DNA of 64,000 nt. Origin: RGIG6353 sp964650465 (GTDB taxonomy: Bacteria; Bacillota; Clostridia; Oscillospirales; SIG627). The notes beneath the pieces were generated by a model, which saw only the letters and a list, made by a program, of their open reading frames with translations, had not been told where the DNA came from and made no database searches. This document shows positions 50,266 to 59,378 of the stretch, piece after piece; position 1 is the stretch's first letter; each line of letters begins with the position of its first letter. The stretch is from positions 1 to 64,000 of the forward strand of contig CAZYTA010000009.1 in assembly GCA_964650465.1 (NCBI GenBank), given 5' to 3'. The position numbers and the translations under genes are program-made.

Positions 50266-52152
50266 TCACACAATGTTTTCTTCTGTTCGTTCTTTGCTTT
50301 TGTAGATATTCAATGCCGTAACAGCAACCGCAAGCATCATCCAAAAGAATGCAAACACACGGTAATTATACCACACATAATCTGTTAATCCCTGTGCAAG
50401 TATTGCCAATAGTCCGCAAGAGATTGCTCCCACCAGCAGCTTTGCTTCTCCGGAATCCGAGTTTTTCATAAATGTAAATACCTTGGAGTAGAAGAGCAAT
50501 ATGGTAAAAGCGAATACCGCAAAGCCAAAAACGCCAAGCTCAATTAAAAGCTGTAAATACAAATTGTGGGAATGCGGAGCTGTTTCGATTCCCGCAAGAG
50601 CATATTCGGAATACACTGTTTGGAATGCATCAGTTCCTATTCCTATGCCTGAAACCAAATAATCCTTTATCATATTTGCAGATGCTTCCCAAATATAAAC
50701 TCTGTATGAGGTCGATGAATCGGTCATATTTCCTATACTTGCAAATCTGTCTATTATCGACGGCGGAAGAACGGGAATTGCCAACGGAACAAGCAAGACG
50801 CCAAAAGCATACATACCCAAGGCATTTTTATTTATTATTACAAAAAAGATTATAAGCGAAGCAATACATCCAAGCCATGCACCTCGCGACCAGGTATAAA
50901 CGAGGGCAAGCACGGAAGCGGCAAGAGCCACAAAAGAGAATGTGCGTTGCGAAAAGCTTTTTGTCATAACAACAAAAGCTAAAGCTACGGGAATAAGCAT
51001 TATAAGATACTCACCGAAAACATTCGGATTTTCAAAAGTTGAAACAACTCTGGTTTCGATTTCGGAAAACATATCCTCATCAGTCCATGTTGTGTCCGGT
51101 GTTGCGAAAAAGTTCTGATATATTCCGTAAACCGAACAAATAAAAAACGAAACGATTGACAGTGACAGTAATTTGTTTAAAAGGTCGGTTGTCTTAATAA
51201 GATTCACTATAAGGAAATATACACTTATAAAGCACACAAAAACACAGGCAGGCGGAATACTTGAGGAAGGAGTTACCGAAAACAGTCCGCCAAACAGCAT
51301 CAACACCGCAAATATAAGAACAAAGACATCCAAAAGGTCAAATTTAACAGAGCGTTTTCCTCTGATTACTTTAAAGAAAAATGCGATATAAGTCAGTGTT
51401 ATTTCGGCACAAATCAGCATTGTGGGCAAAAACGGCAGTGTTGAAACCGTAATTATAACACTTATTTCAGGTTTGTTGAACACCACGGATACATACACCA
51501 CAGCCAAAATTGCAACAATGTAATACAAAGGCTGTACGGCAATTGAAAATGCACCTAATACCACGCCGACCAAAACAGCCAAAGCAGTATTTTCAGCTAT
51601 GGGCTTACGCATAACATCTTCGCTTTTATATCCGAGAAAATGTATTATACCTCGTCCCACACGGCTGTTGACAAGACTGGTGCACAGCTCCTCTTTTGAC
51701 GCAAGCATAGGAAGCGAAAACACAATAAATCCTATCCCCTGCCAAAAAACTGTAGCGGTATCTGCAGGAGCTTCAACAAAAAACTTCTCTATAACACCAA
51801 TACCTGCGGCAAATACTCCTATTATAAAAAGAACAAGTCCGTACATGCGGAGCTGAGTTCCCATCATTATATCGAAAATTTTGTGTACAGTGGTATAAAA
51901 CATACTGTTTTCTATGTTATTAGCCACTGTATTTTTTATTCCGATAACACTTTTTTTTCGAGGGGTTATGTTATAAATAAGTTTGGAAGCAAAGCTGTCT
52001 TTCGCACTGGTATTCAACAAATCATATGAAGTCAGAAGCTGAGCTGTTTTGGAGGTACAGATTTTTGAGTGAAAAAAACCAGCAACCCTATTTAAAACAT
52101 TTACAAATACACTTGATGCAAATGCTTGTCTGAATTTTCCGATTCTGTTCAA
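50266..52152 (-). CDS. O-antigen ligase / polymerase family membrane protein
   Basis: 628 residues with a cytoplasmic N-terminal 90 residues and about twelve membrane segments from 95 to 615. A large outer loop near 400-520 includes TRVVSTFENPNVFGEYLIMLIP, YTWSRGAWLGC and GIGTDAFQTVYSEYALAGIETAPHSHNLYLQLLIELG, the last being the conserved Wzy/WaaL-type HNxYLxxxxExG block. Such proteins join polysaccharides to a lipid or wall acceptor. It overlaps nothing and follows murJ by 4 bases, in an operon with DUF4330 proteins. Confidence 0.85.
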   Translation of the reverse strand: MNRIGKFRQAFASSVFVNVLNRVAGFFHSKICTSKTAQLLTSYDLLNTSAKDSFASKLIYNITPRKKSVIGIKNTVANNIENSMFYTTVHKIFDIMMGTQLRMYGLVLFIIGVFAAGIGVIEKFFVEAPADTATVFWQGIGFIVFSLPMLASKEELCTSLVNSRVGRGIIHFLGYKSEDVMRKPIAENTALAVLVGVVLGAFSIAVQPLYYIVAILAVVYVSVVFNKPEISVIITVSTLPFLPTMLICAEITLTYIAFFFKVIRGKRSVKFDLLDVFVLIFAVLMLFGGLFSVTPSSSIPPACVFVCFISVYFLIVNLIKTTDLLNKLLSLSIVSFFICSVYGIYQNFFATPDTTWTDEDMFSEIETRVVSTFENPNVFGEYLIMLIPVALAFVVMTKSFSQRTFSFVALAASVLALVYTWSRGAWLGCIASLIIFFVIINKNALGMYAFGVLLVPLAIPVLPPSIIDRFASIGNMTDSSTSYRVYIWEASANMIKDYLVSGIGIGTDAFQTVYSEYALAGIETAPHSHNLYLQLLIELGVFGFAVFAFTILLFYSKVFTFMKNSDSGEAKLLVGAISCGLLAILAQGLTDYVWYNYRVFAFFWMMLAVAVTALNIYKSKERTEENIV

Positions 52153-52156
52153 AAAA

Positions 52157-53707
52157 TCACTCCTTTTCTTTTTTCAGAGATGCTATTGTTTTCTCCCGAA
52201 GTACAAGCAGGAGCAACAAATACACAATTGCCCCCAATGCGGCAATCAAAACTGCAATCAATACATTCATAAAAAATCCCTGAGTATACGGGTCAAGCTC
52301 CAAGACCTTTTTAACCGTAAGCATAACTGCGGCGGATGCAACACCCGAAATTAGTATTTTTACAAGGTTAATAAAATACTTTATGTCAAAAAATCCCTTT
52401 ATACACACAGCAGAAAAAACAAGCATTGAGATTCCGGACACAAGAATTCCAACCGAGTACGCTGCACCCAAAGCTCCTATGTCAAGTGAAAAAATGTCAA
52501 TCAAAACCCAAAGCATTACCAGGTTGGCAATTATGCCAAATACCACGGAGGCAACTACATATTTCGGCTTTTTCATGGCATAAAAGGTTCTGCTAAGAAA
52601 TTCAACCAACGTAAAGCCTATCATTCCGGGAACAAGTGCTCGCAAAATCAATGTCACATTTTCTGCAGACCTTATATCAAACGAGCCTCTCAGGTATATT
52701 ACAGATACCCCTTCAGGAGCAAGCGTTATAACCGTTGCGGCAATTGGAACGGTCATAAGCAGTGCGCTTACAAGACCTATTCTGCCCGTTTGGGCGAAAT
52801 TTTCCTCGCTGTCATTTGCCTGTGAAGAAAGCTTTGGAAAAATATAATTGCAAACACCGTAGGTAGTTATTCCGGTTATAACGGTAAAAAGATTGATGGC
52901 ATATTCAAATGACGGAATCGCCCCCTGTGTAGTCGTATAAGTAGCAAACCTCATACTGAGCAGCATACACACGGGTGAAAGCCACGAGCCCATTATAATC
53001 GGAGGTGTGAGTTTTATTGCTGTCAGAAAACCCTTATCCTTGAAATTGAGCAAAAGTCTGTGTCTGTAACCCGATTTTATAACAGGTACAGTAAGCGTAA
53101 GAAGCTGAACCATCCACGCCGCCGTATAGGCAACAGCAAGACCTTTAATACCAAAAACACCGTCAAAAAACAAAAAATAAACAATTATAAGAATATTTGA
53201 AACGGCACTGATAAAAGCGGGTACTATATATTCTCCGTTTGATTGCAAAACGCCTACAAAGGTATAAGATGCTGCGGCGAAGATTATCAGCGGAAACATA
53301 ATTCTCAAAAGCAAAGCCGCCAGTGTTCTTGTTTCCGGTAACAGACCCGGCGCAACCAAATCGAGAAGAGGCTCTGCAAAAACTATTCCCAAAAGTGCAA
53401 CCGCACCTGTAAGGAGCAACAAAAAATTGAGATATATTGCAGTAAAAGAACTTTGCTCCTGCTTCTTGTTTTCGCCAGAAAACGAATTATATACGGGAAT
53501 AAAACAACCGAGAATAGCGGATGCGAAAACAATATCAAAAAATGAAAGAGGTATCCGTGAAGCCGCAGAAAACGCAGTGGCGTTTTCTGATGTACCGTAA
53601 GCGGCGGCAAGCAGAACGCCTCTGAACATTCCTAACACCTTGGAAATGAGCATTGCGACAATCATAAGCAACACGGTCAGTGTTGCAGATTTAGTCTTTC
53701 TTTCCAT
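52157..53707 (-). CDS. murJ: Lipid II flippase MurJ
   Basis: MurJ (MviN) flips lipid II across the membrane for peptidoglycan synthesis. From the ATG at 53707, preceded by GGAGGAGAGGG, it is 516 residues with about fourteen membrane segments and the family start KVLGMFRGVLLAAAYGTSENATAFSAASRIP near 23-53. ILGCFIPVYNSF near 70 is also conserved. The gene starts 17 bases inside the end of trmD. Ends in a Lys-rich tail. Confidence 0.92.
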   Translation of the reverse strand: MERKTKSATLTVLLMIVAMLISKVLGMFRGVLLAAAYGTSENATAFSAASRIPLSFFDIVFASAILGCFIPVYNSFSGENKKQEQSSFTAIYLNFLLLLTGAVALLGIVFAEPLLDLVAPGLLPETRTLAALLLRIMFPLIIFAAASYTFVGVLQSNGEYIVPAFISAVSNILIIVYFLFFDGVFGIKGLAVAYTAAWMVQLLTLTVPVIKSGYRHRLLLNFKDKGFLTAIKLTPPIIMGSWLSPVCMLLSMRFATYTTTQGAIPSFEYAINLFTVITGITTYGVCNYIFPKLSSQANDSEENFAQTGRIGLVSALLMTVPIAATVITLAPEGVSVIYLRGSFDIRSAENVTLILRALVPGMIGFTLVEFLSRTFYAMKKPKYVVASVVFGIIANLVMLWVLIDIFSLDIGALGAAYSVGILVSGISMLVFSAVCIKGFFDIKYFINLVKILISGVASAAVMLTVKKVLELDPYTQGFFMNVLIAVLIAALGAIVYLLLLLVLREKTIASLKKEKE

Positions 53708-54455
53708 TTCCCTCTCCTCCGGTGCAAGCCTTAATAATGTATTCCTTAAGTTCTTTTTTCTTTTCGTCCATATTGAGCTTTTCAAAAAGGTCCGGACGCC
53801 TGCGCCGTGTCAGCTCAAGAGACTGCTCGAAACGCCATGTCTCAATGTCGGAATGATTTCCCGACAGAAGCACATCCGGCACCTTTACTCCGTGAAACTC
53901 ATAGGGTCTTGTATATTGAGGAAACTCCAATAGCCCGTTGGCAATGCTTTCTTTTTCATGGCACTCGGGGTCAGACAAAACGCCGTCAGCAAGACGGGAA
54001 ACAGCATCCACCATCACCGCAGCAGCAAGCTCTCCGCCTGTCAGTACAAAGTCACCTATCGATATTTCTTCATCAACTATTTCATCAAGAATTCTTTGGT
54101 CTACTCCCTCGTAATGTCCGCAGAGTATGGTGACATTTTCTTTTGCAAGAAGCTCTTTTGCAACGCTGTGGCTGAAGGTTCTTCCTTTGGGAGAAACATA
54201 GACAGTATACGGCTTTGTCCCCAGCTTTTCAACTATAGCCGAGTAACAATTCCATATAGGAGGAGCCGACATGAGCATTCCCATTCCCCCGCCGTAAGGA
54301 GTATCATCCACCTTGCGGTGTTTATTTTCCGAATAGTTGCGTATATTATGGCATTCAATTTCCACAATACCGTTTTTTCTTGCCCGTCCGATTATGCTTT
54401 CGTTAAAAACTGTATCAAGCATATCGGGAAAAAGGGTCATTATATCAAAGCGCAT
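53691..54455 (-). CDS. trmD: tRNA (guanine-N1)-methyltransferase
   Basis: TrmD methylates G37 of tRNAs with a trefoil-knot SPOUT fold. The 254-residue protein starts MRFDIMTLFPDMLD and has YGGGMGMLMSAPP near 55, LCGHYEGVDQRILDEIVDEEISIGDFVLTGGELAA (two pieces, near 112-145), and YTRPYEF near 178. It overlaps rimM by one base. In many genomes rpsP, rplS and ffh are neighbours; here they are absent and murJ follows instead. Confidence 0.97.
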   Translation of the reverse strand: MRFDIMTLFPDMLDTVFNESIIGRARKNGIVEIECHNIRNYSENKHRKVDDTPYGGGMGMLMSAPPIWNCYSAIVEKLGTKPYTVYVSPKGRTFSHSVAKELLAKENVTILCGHYEGVDQRILDEIVDEEISIGDFVLTGGELAAAVMVDAVSRLADGVLSDPECHEKESIANGLLEFPQYTRPYEFHGVKVPDVLLSGNHSDIETWRFEQSLELTRRRRPDLFEKLNMDEKKKELKEYIIKACTGGEGNGKKD

Positions 54456-54958
54456 CAGTCAATCAGCCCTTCTATCAATTCAAAGTATACACCCTTTTCG
54501 AGTTCTATTTTCTTTACAAAAACAGGAATTGCAGGTATATACACAGTACGCTTGTCAGTCAATTCTATTTCGTATAGGTCTCCGCTTCCCTTGTCGGTAA
54601 AGTCAATAATCTTTCCAAAGACATCACCGCTTGCAATGTCAATTGCAGAAAGACCGATAATATCGGCAATGAACACAGCCCCATCTTTTTTCGGAACATT
54701 ATCCCTGTCAACAAAAACTGTTCTTCCCTTGTATTTCAATGCATCGTCAAGAGAATCTATTCCCTTGAATTTCACGAGCATAAATTTTCCAAACTTTCTG
54801 ATTGCTTCAACCTCAAGCTTTCCTTCACCTTTATCGGTAAGATAAAACTCAGGTACCTTTGCGTAGCTTGCTTGGCTGTCGCACCAAACATCAAACTTAA
54901 ACTCACCTCTTACTCCGTGAGTATTTATAAGCTTTCCTGCTTCAAGATATTTTATCAT
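54455..54958 (-). CDS. rimM: 16S rRNA processing protein RimM
   Basis: RimM binds S19 and matures the 30S head. The 167-residue protein has the N-terminal RimM domain (LEAGKLINTHGVRGEFKFDVW, near 5-25) and a C-terminal PRC barrel (IIDFTDKGSGDLYEIEL, VYIPAIPVFVKKI). CAGAGG precedes the ATG. First gene of rimM-trmD-murJ-O-antigen-ligase. Confidence 0.95.
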   Translation of the reverse strand: MIKYLEAGKLINTHGVRGEFKFDVWCDSQASYAKVPEFYLTDKGEGKLEVEAIRKFGKFMLVKFKGIDSLDDALKYKGRTVFVDRDNVPKKDGAVFIADIIGLSAIDIASGDVFGKIIDFTDKGSGDLYEIELTDKRTVYIPAIPVFVKKIELEKGVYFELIEGLID

Positions 54959-54992
54959 AGTTTTCCTCTGAATTATTTCCTTTATTTAGTAA

Positions 54993-55021
54993 ATAAAATC
55001 ATTGAACGATTTAGATGTCAA
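54993..55021 (-). promoter_or_regulatory. Promoter for the rimM operon
   Basis: Minus strand consensus TTGACA (55021-55016), 17 bases, TTTTAT (54998-54993), 35 bases before rimM. The -10 is weak; the -35 is perfect. The palindrome array begins 9 bases further upstream. Confidence 0.6.
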
Positions 55022-55029
55022 CTTATATT

Positions 55030-55224
55030 AGCTAAATTTTGAACTCCGTTCAAAACTAAATTATTCCGCTTCGCTCCATAGCTAAATTGTTTCTGCGAAA
55101 CAGCTAAATTAAATTCGCCTTTTAGCTGACCGAAGGTCAATTTAGCTACGAAGTAATTTATCGTGCGTTAGCGCATTTAGCTCTCGGAACGCGAATTTAG
55201 CTGAATTCAACTTCGTTGAATTCA
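55030..55224. repeat. Array of mini-hairpins separated by AGCTAAATT / AATTTAGCT words
   Basis: AGCTAAATT occurs at 55030, 55080 and 55102, with a variant at 55054; its complement AATTTAGCT occurs at 55139 and 55194, with variants at 55119 and 55174. Between the words lie short palindromes with loops of 3-4 bases: TTTGAACtccGTTCAAA (55038-55054), GTTTCtgcGAAAC (55089-55101), TGACCgaaGGTCA (55127-55139), TGCGttagCGCA (55164-55175) and TGAATTCAACttcGTTGAATTCA (55202-55224). The left half carries one orientation of the word and the right half the other, so the whole could fold as one large arm with side hairpins. It fills most of the 334-base gap between tetR and rimM; there is no gene in that gap. 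Confidence 0.9.
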
Positions 55225-55292
55225 TTATATCACAGCTGTAAAAAATTTTCAACATGAAAATTCTCATATTAACTATTTATTTGAACGGCATT

Positions 55293-55820
55293 TTAAACAA
55301 TTAAAAGAATTATATATTTTGCCAAGCGTTCTGGGGTAAGCGAAAAGCCGTCACTTACCCACCATTTTACCGCTTCGGCAACTGTGGAGGATAAATGATT
55401 CAGCAAAAAATCACGCGGTATTTCCTTATCAAATTTGTCGATATGCTGTTCAAAAATGGTGCAAATGTGCTTTTTGAAATAGCTCATAAATATTTCTCCG
55501 CTATCAGACATCAATATTCCCGACAGGTCATTTCTGCTGTCTTTAATATGCCACAAGGTATGAGCAAGCTTACCTTCAAGATCATAGTCCTTCCCCGACC
55601 ACGGACATGGGTCATACTCAAAGACATGATAAAAGATTTCAGAACACATTGCCTCAAGAAGCATATCCTTTGTCTCGAAGTGTGAATAAAATGTACTTCG
55701 TCCCACATCTGCTTCGTCAATTATCTCCTGAACTGTAATATGATCGTAACGCTTTTTCTCCAAAAGCGTCCTGAAAGCCCTGAATATTGCTTTTCTTGTT
55801 TTTTGTTGGCGTCTGTCCAT
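55293..55820 (-). CDS. TetR-family transcriptional regulator
   Basis: 175 residues. The N-terminal 1-55 is a TetR helix-turn-helix (AIFRAFRTLLEKKRYDHITVQEIIDEADVGRSTFYSHFETKD); the rest is a helical ligand domain of the TetR_C/AcrR-like type with a His/Cys-containing stretch (EIFYHVFEYDPCPW, HICTIFEQHIDKF) that might hold a metal. AGGAG precedes the ATG. It is divergent from the P1B-ATPase gene 153 bases away, and likely controls it. Confidence 0.9.
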   Translation of the reverse strand: MDRRQQKTRKAIFRAFRTLLEKKRYDHITVQEIIDEADVGRSTFYSHFETKDMLLEAMCSEIFYHVFEYDPCPWSGKDYDLEGKLAHTLWHIKDSRNDLSGILMSDSGEIFMSYFKKHICTIFEQHIDKFDKEIPRDFLLNHLSSTVAEAVKWWVSDGFSLTPERLAKYIILLIV

Positions 55821-55845
55821 AGCTTCTCCTGTACAAAAGCATAAA

Positions 55846-55939
55846 AATGTTCGGTATGTTACATTAAATGCAAATTGGTTATTGATTTTTCTTTGATTTG
55901 GTAATATACTTTTTACAGAACAATGTGTTCGGTAACGAA
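55846..55939. promoter_or_regulatory. Candidate operator region between tetR and the metal ATPase gene
   Basis: TGTTCGGTA occurs twice, at 55848-55856 and 55926-55934. The first lies within an AATGT...ACATT dyad (55846-55865), the second within TTCGGTAACGAA (55928-55939). These repeats, each near one start codon, are plausible TetR sites. Confidence 0.5.
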
Positions 55940-55973
55940 TATATTATACTGTGAAACGGAGGATTTGTCAAAT

Positions 55974-57833
55974 ATGTTTGAAAAAATCGAAGAATTTTTC
56001 GAAGGCGTCAGAGGAGCTGTAATCAGCGGCGTAGCTCTGCTCCTCAGCTTACTTATACCCAAAATACTCAAATCGGATGTGCCGATGTATCTTGATCCTG
56101 CCTGGATATCGGTGATTATCTCGGGTGTACCGCTGATTGTTCTGGCTGTACGAAGAGTAATAAAAAATAAAGGAATATCAAAGATATCCTCTGCCCTGTT
56201 GATTTCTGTAGCAATGATAGCGGCAATTATCATAGGAGACCTTTTCGCCGCAGGCGAGGTTGCCTTTATAATGGCAATAGGCGAAATACTCGAGGACAAA
56301 ACAACTGAGCGTGCTAAAAAAGGGCTTAAAAAACTTATAGGGCTTCAGCCGATTCATGCACGAAGAGTTACAGGAGAAACCGTAGCTATAGAAGAGATAA
56401 AAGAGGGCGACTTGCTCCGAATACTCCCCGGTGAGGCTATTCCCGTTGACGGAGTGATAGTGACAGGCGAAACATCTGTAGACCAGTCAATTATGACGGG
56501 TGAGTCACTGCCTGTTGACAAAGCAAAAGGTGACAGTGTTTTTTGCGGTACAGTAAACTGCTTTGGGTCAATCGACATAGAAGCAACAAAAGTTGGTGAA
56601 GATTCTTCACTGCAAAAGCTGATACGCATGGTAAAGGATGCCGAGGACAGACAAGCACCAATGCAGAGAATTGCCGACAAATGGGCAAGCCGTCTTGTGC
56701 CTTTGGCTATGGTAATCGCAATAATTGCAGGTATTGTAACAAATGATATTGTGGTTGCGGTAACCGTTCTTGTCGTTTTCTGCCCTTGTGCGCTGGTTCT
56801 TGCCACGCCTACGGCAATAATGGCGGCAATAGGTCAGGCAACGAAGCACGGAGTTATCATCAAGTCGGGCGAAGCGCTTGAACGAATGGGCAAGGTGGAC
56901 ACTGCTGCATTTGACAAAACAGGGACACTCACATACGGAAAACTAAGAGTATGGGATATTGTATCCTTTGACAGTTCGGTAAGCACAGAAGCTCTGCTGT
57001 CACTCGTCGCTTCTGCAGAAAGCAAAAGCGAACATCCGCTGGGTAAAGCGATAGTAGAATATGCAACGGAAAAAAATGCATCCGTTGCAGAATGCGAATA
57101 CTTTCAAATGGAGGCGGGAAAAGGTATCACTGCTACTTTTCACGGCAAAAAGATATATTGCGGAAGTGAAAGGTTCATGAAAGAAAAAGGTATTCACCTT
57201 CCCGAAAGTATTGCTTGCGAATTGAGAGAATCAGGAAAGGCAACTGTATTCTGTGCTGTTGAAAACAGAGCAATCGGTGCAATTACTCTTGCCGACACAG
57301 TTCGAAGCAATGCAAAAACCGTGGTGAAAAGGTTACAGTATAACGGTGTCTCTCCCGTTATACTGACAGGAGACAACAAAAACGCCGCTGAGCATTTCGC
57401 AAAAACAGTTGGAATAACCGAGATACATTCCGAGCTGTTGCCCGAAGAAAAGGTAGAAAGCATCAAGAAGCTTCAACAGCATGGTAAGACTGTGTGTATG
57501 ATTGGTGACGGTGTCAACGATGCACCTGCGCTCAAAACAGCAGATGTAGGCATCGCAATGGGTACAATGGGAAGCGATATCGCCGTTGAGGCAGCAGACA
57601 TTGCGTTGGTGAGCGATGATATATCGAGGCTCCCCTATCTGAAGAGGTTGTCGAGGGCGACGGTAAATACAATAAGGCTCAGCATTTCCCTTTCGCTCAT
57701 TATAAACTTTGTTGCCATTATTCTCTCAATTGCAAGACTTTTGACACCTACAACAGGTGCTCTTGTACATAATGCAGGCTCATGCTTTGTGGTGCTGATA
57801 GCGGCATTACTGTATGACAGAAAATTTGATTAA
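55974..57833 (+). CDS. Heavy-metal translocating P1B-type ATPase
   Basis: 619 residues from the ATG at 55974 (GGAGG, 11 bases). It has no N-terminal metal-binding domain; the first 20 residues are amphipathic. Motifs: GEAIPVDG near 150 and TGESLPVDK near 180 (actuator), CPCALVLATP near 270 (metal-binding helix), DKTGTLTYG with Asp near 314, SEHPLGKA near 360, and GDGVNDAPALKTADVG near 510. The last helix reads ALVHNAGS, where zinc/cadmium pumps often have a DxG-type residue set, so zinc/cadmium-type export is likely but not certain. The divergent TetR gene is the probable regulator, instead of the usual ArsR/MerR. Confidence 0.9.
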   Translation: MFEKIEEFFEGVRGAVISGVALLLSLLIPKILKSDVPMYLDPAWISVIISGVPLIVLAVRRVIKNKGISKISSALLISVAMIAAIIIGDLFAAGEVAFIMAIGEILEDKTTERAKKGLKKLIGLQPIHARRVTGETVAIEEIKEGDLLRILPGEAIPVDGVIVTGETSVDQSIMTGESLPVDKAKGDSVFCGTVNCFGSIDIEATKVGEDSSLQKLIRMVKDAEDRQAPMQRIADKWASRLVPLAMVIAIIAGIVTNDIVVAVTVLVVFCPCALVLATPTAIMAAIGQATKHGVIIKSGEALERMGKVDTAAFDKTGTLTYGKLRVWDIVSFDSSVSTEALLSLVASAESKSEHPLGKAIVEYATEKNASVAECEYFQMEAGKGITATFHGKKIYCGSERFMKEKGIHLPESIACELRESGKATVFCAVENRAIGAITLADTVRSNAKTVVKRLQYNGVSPVILTGDNKNAAEHFAKTVGITEIHSELLPEEKVESIKKLQQHGKTVCMIGDGVNDAPALKTADVGIAMGTMGSDIAVEAADIALVSDDISRLPYLKRLSRATVNTIRLSISLSLIINFVAIILSIARLLTPTTGALVHNAGSCFVVLIAALLYDRKFD

Positions 57834-57836
57834 ATT

Positions 57837-57874
57837 AAAAGCAAGGACGAAGAGTTTTCTTCGTCCTTGCCGCT
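57837..57874. terminator. Bidirectional terminator between the ATPase and D-aminoacylase genes
   Basis: Perfect 13-bp stem GCAAGGACGAAGA/TCTTCGTCCTTGC with loop GTTT (57841-57870). The minus side is followed by TTTTAATTTAAT, the plus side by CGCTTTAT. Confidence 0.88.
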
Positions 57875-59371
57875 TTATAATCTGTAAACCTTGCCTGCGC
57901 GGGTTCCGTTGTAATTACCCTTTTCAAGCACTTTTTTGCCGTTGATAATAACGTATTCGAGTCCCTTGTTGTTCAGAGTGCAATTAACGAAATCTGCACA
58001 ATCGGTTATATTTTCTGCATCTATTATACAGAGGTCGGCATCGAAGCCTTCTTCTATCCTGCCCTTTGTATCAAGGTGATAAACGCAGGCGGGAAGAGAG
58101 GTCATTCTGCGAATCATTTCAGGGAGTGTGAGAACCTTTCTTTCTCTTACATATTTTGCGATCGCCCTGGGGAAAGAGGCACGGAGACGGGGATGATATA
58201 CGTTGGTTCCGCTTGCAACGTTGTCGGTGCATATCATTGTTTTCGGATGTCTGAGGACGTATTCAAGATCATCCTCGCACATCATAAAGAAGCACGCCTG
58301 TGCTGTACCGTTGCTGAGACGGATAATATCGAACACCGCCTCATATCGATCGGTATGTCCCATCATTTCAGCGATCTCGTTGACATTTTTGCCTGCATAC
58401 TCCTTGTGGTCACCGCAGGAGACAACAAGCACCCAGCTTAAGTCGTCTCCCCATTTCTTCATCCAATGGGCTTTTATTTCTTGGCACTTTTCTTTTGAAT
58501 CAAGAATGGAAACGGCGTTCTTCGTACCCTCGGGATGAAACATCTTGGGAACAAAACGTGCTATAACCGTGGTCGAGGATGCTATATAGGGATATACGTC
58601 CTGATATGCATCAACTCCCTCCTCCACCGCTTTGTCTATAATGGCAAGTGTGTCCTTTACCTTACCCCAATTAGCTTTGTCCATTGCCTTATGATGAGAA
58701 AATACAGCTCTGCATCCCGATTCCCTTGCAATAGTGAGGAATTCTTCAACCGCTTCGATAATGCCGTCTGCCTCGTTGCGAATGTGTGAGGTAATAAGTT
58801 TTCCGTGCTCAGCAACCACCTTCGCAAGCTCGATACACTCGTCGATGGTTGCATAGCAGCCCGGCACATAGTAAAGACCAAAGGACATTCCGAGCGCGCC
58901 TGCCTCAAGACCTTCGCGGAGAAGGGCTTTCATTTTTTCCATTTCATCGGCTGTAGGCTGACGGTTTTCCTTGCCCATAACCGCTGAACGAAGGGTATTG
59001 TGTCCTACTAAAATTACCGAGGATGAGCCTTGCGGAACAAGGTCGGCTTTATCGAGAAAGTCACCGACTGTCATTCCGTTCATTACAGGTGCTTGTGATG
59101 ATCCGCAGTTTGAGGTTATAGAGAAGGTTATTCCCTGCTCTACCTTTTCTCTTTGGTCAGGCTCGGAAAATATGGTTTTGTCGGAATGGCTGTGTGAATC
59201 TATCCAACCGGGTGTAACGGTCAAGCCCTTTGCATCTATTATTTCATCCGCACCGTCAAGTCCGTCGGCTATACGTGCAATTTTGCCGTCCTTTATTGCT
59301 ATATCGGCAGTATAAGCATCCTTGCCCGTACCGTCGATTATACTTGCATTTTTAATTATCAGATCAAACAT
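57875..59371 (-). CDS. D-aminoacylase / N-acyl-D-amino-acid deacylase family amidohydrolase
   Basis: 498 residues from the ATG at 59371 (GAGGT, 4 bases). A TIM-barrel amidohydrolase: N-terminal beta segment with LIIKNASIIDGTGKDAY, metal motif GWIDSHSHSD near 56-65, the ITSNCGSS block near 85 with the Cys of D-aminoacylases, SHIRNEADG near 205, SHHKAM near 236, and CTDN near 370 with the catalytic Asp. It would release D-amino acids from N-acyl or dipeptide derivatives, possibly from peptidoglycan; close relatives also act as dihydroorotase-like enzymes. It is 7 bases after dut in a lacI-dut-deacylase operon. Confidence 0.85.
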   Translation of the reverse strand: MFDLIIKNASIIDGTGKDAYTADIAIKDGKIARIADGLDGADEIIDAKGLTVTPGWIDSHSHSDKTIFSEPDQREKVEQGITFSITSNCGSSQAPVMNGMTVGDFLDKADLVPQGSSSVILVGHNTLRSAVMGKENRQPTADEMEKMKALLREGLEAGALGMSFGLYYVPGCYATIDECIELAKVVAEHGKLITSHIRNEADGIIEAVEEFLTIARESGCRAVFSHHKAMDKANWGKVKDTLAIIDKAVEEGVDAYQDVYPYIASSTTVIARFVPKMFHPEGTKNAVSILDSKEKCQEIKAHWMKKWGDDLSWVLVVSCGDHKEYAGKNVNEIAEMMGHTDRYEAVFDIIRLSNGTAQACFFMMCEDDLEYVLRHPKTMICTDNVASGTNVYHPRLRASFPRAIAKYVRERKVLTLPEMIRRMTSLPACVYHLDTKGRIEEGFDADLCIIDAENITDCADFVNCTLNNKGLEYVIINGKKVLEKGNYNGTRAGKVYRL

Positions 59372-59378
59372 GTTTACC

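Noticed and set aside
55030..55224. CRISPR array
   Set aside because: The repeated word is only 9 bases, switches orientation midway, and the intervening segments are 8-25-base palindromes, not unique spacers of constant length. No cas gene is nearby.
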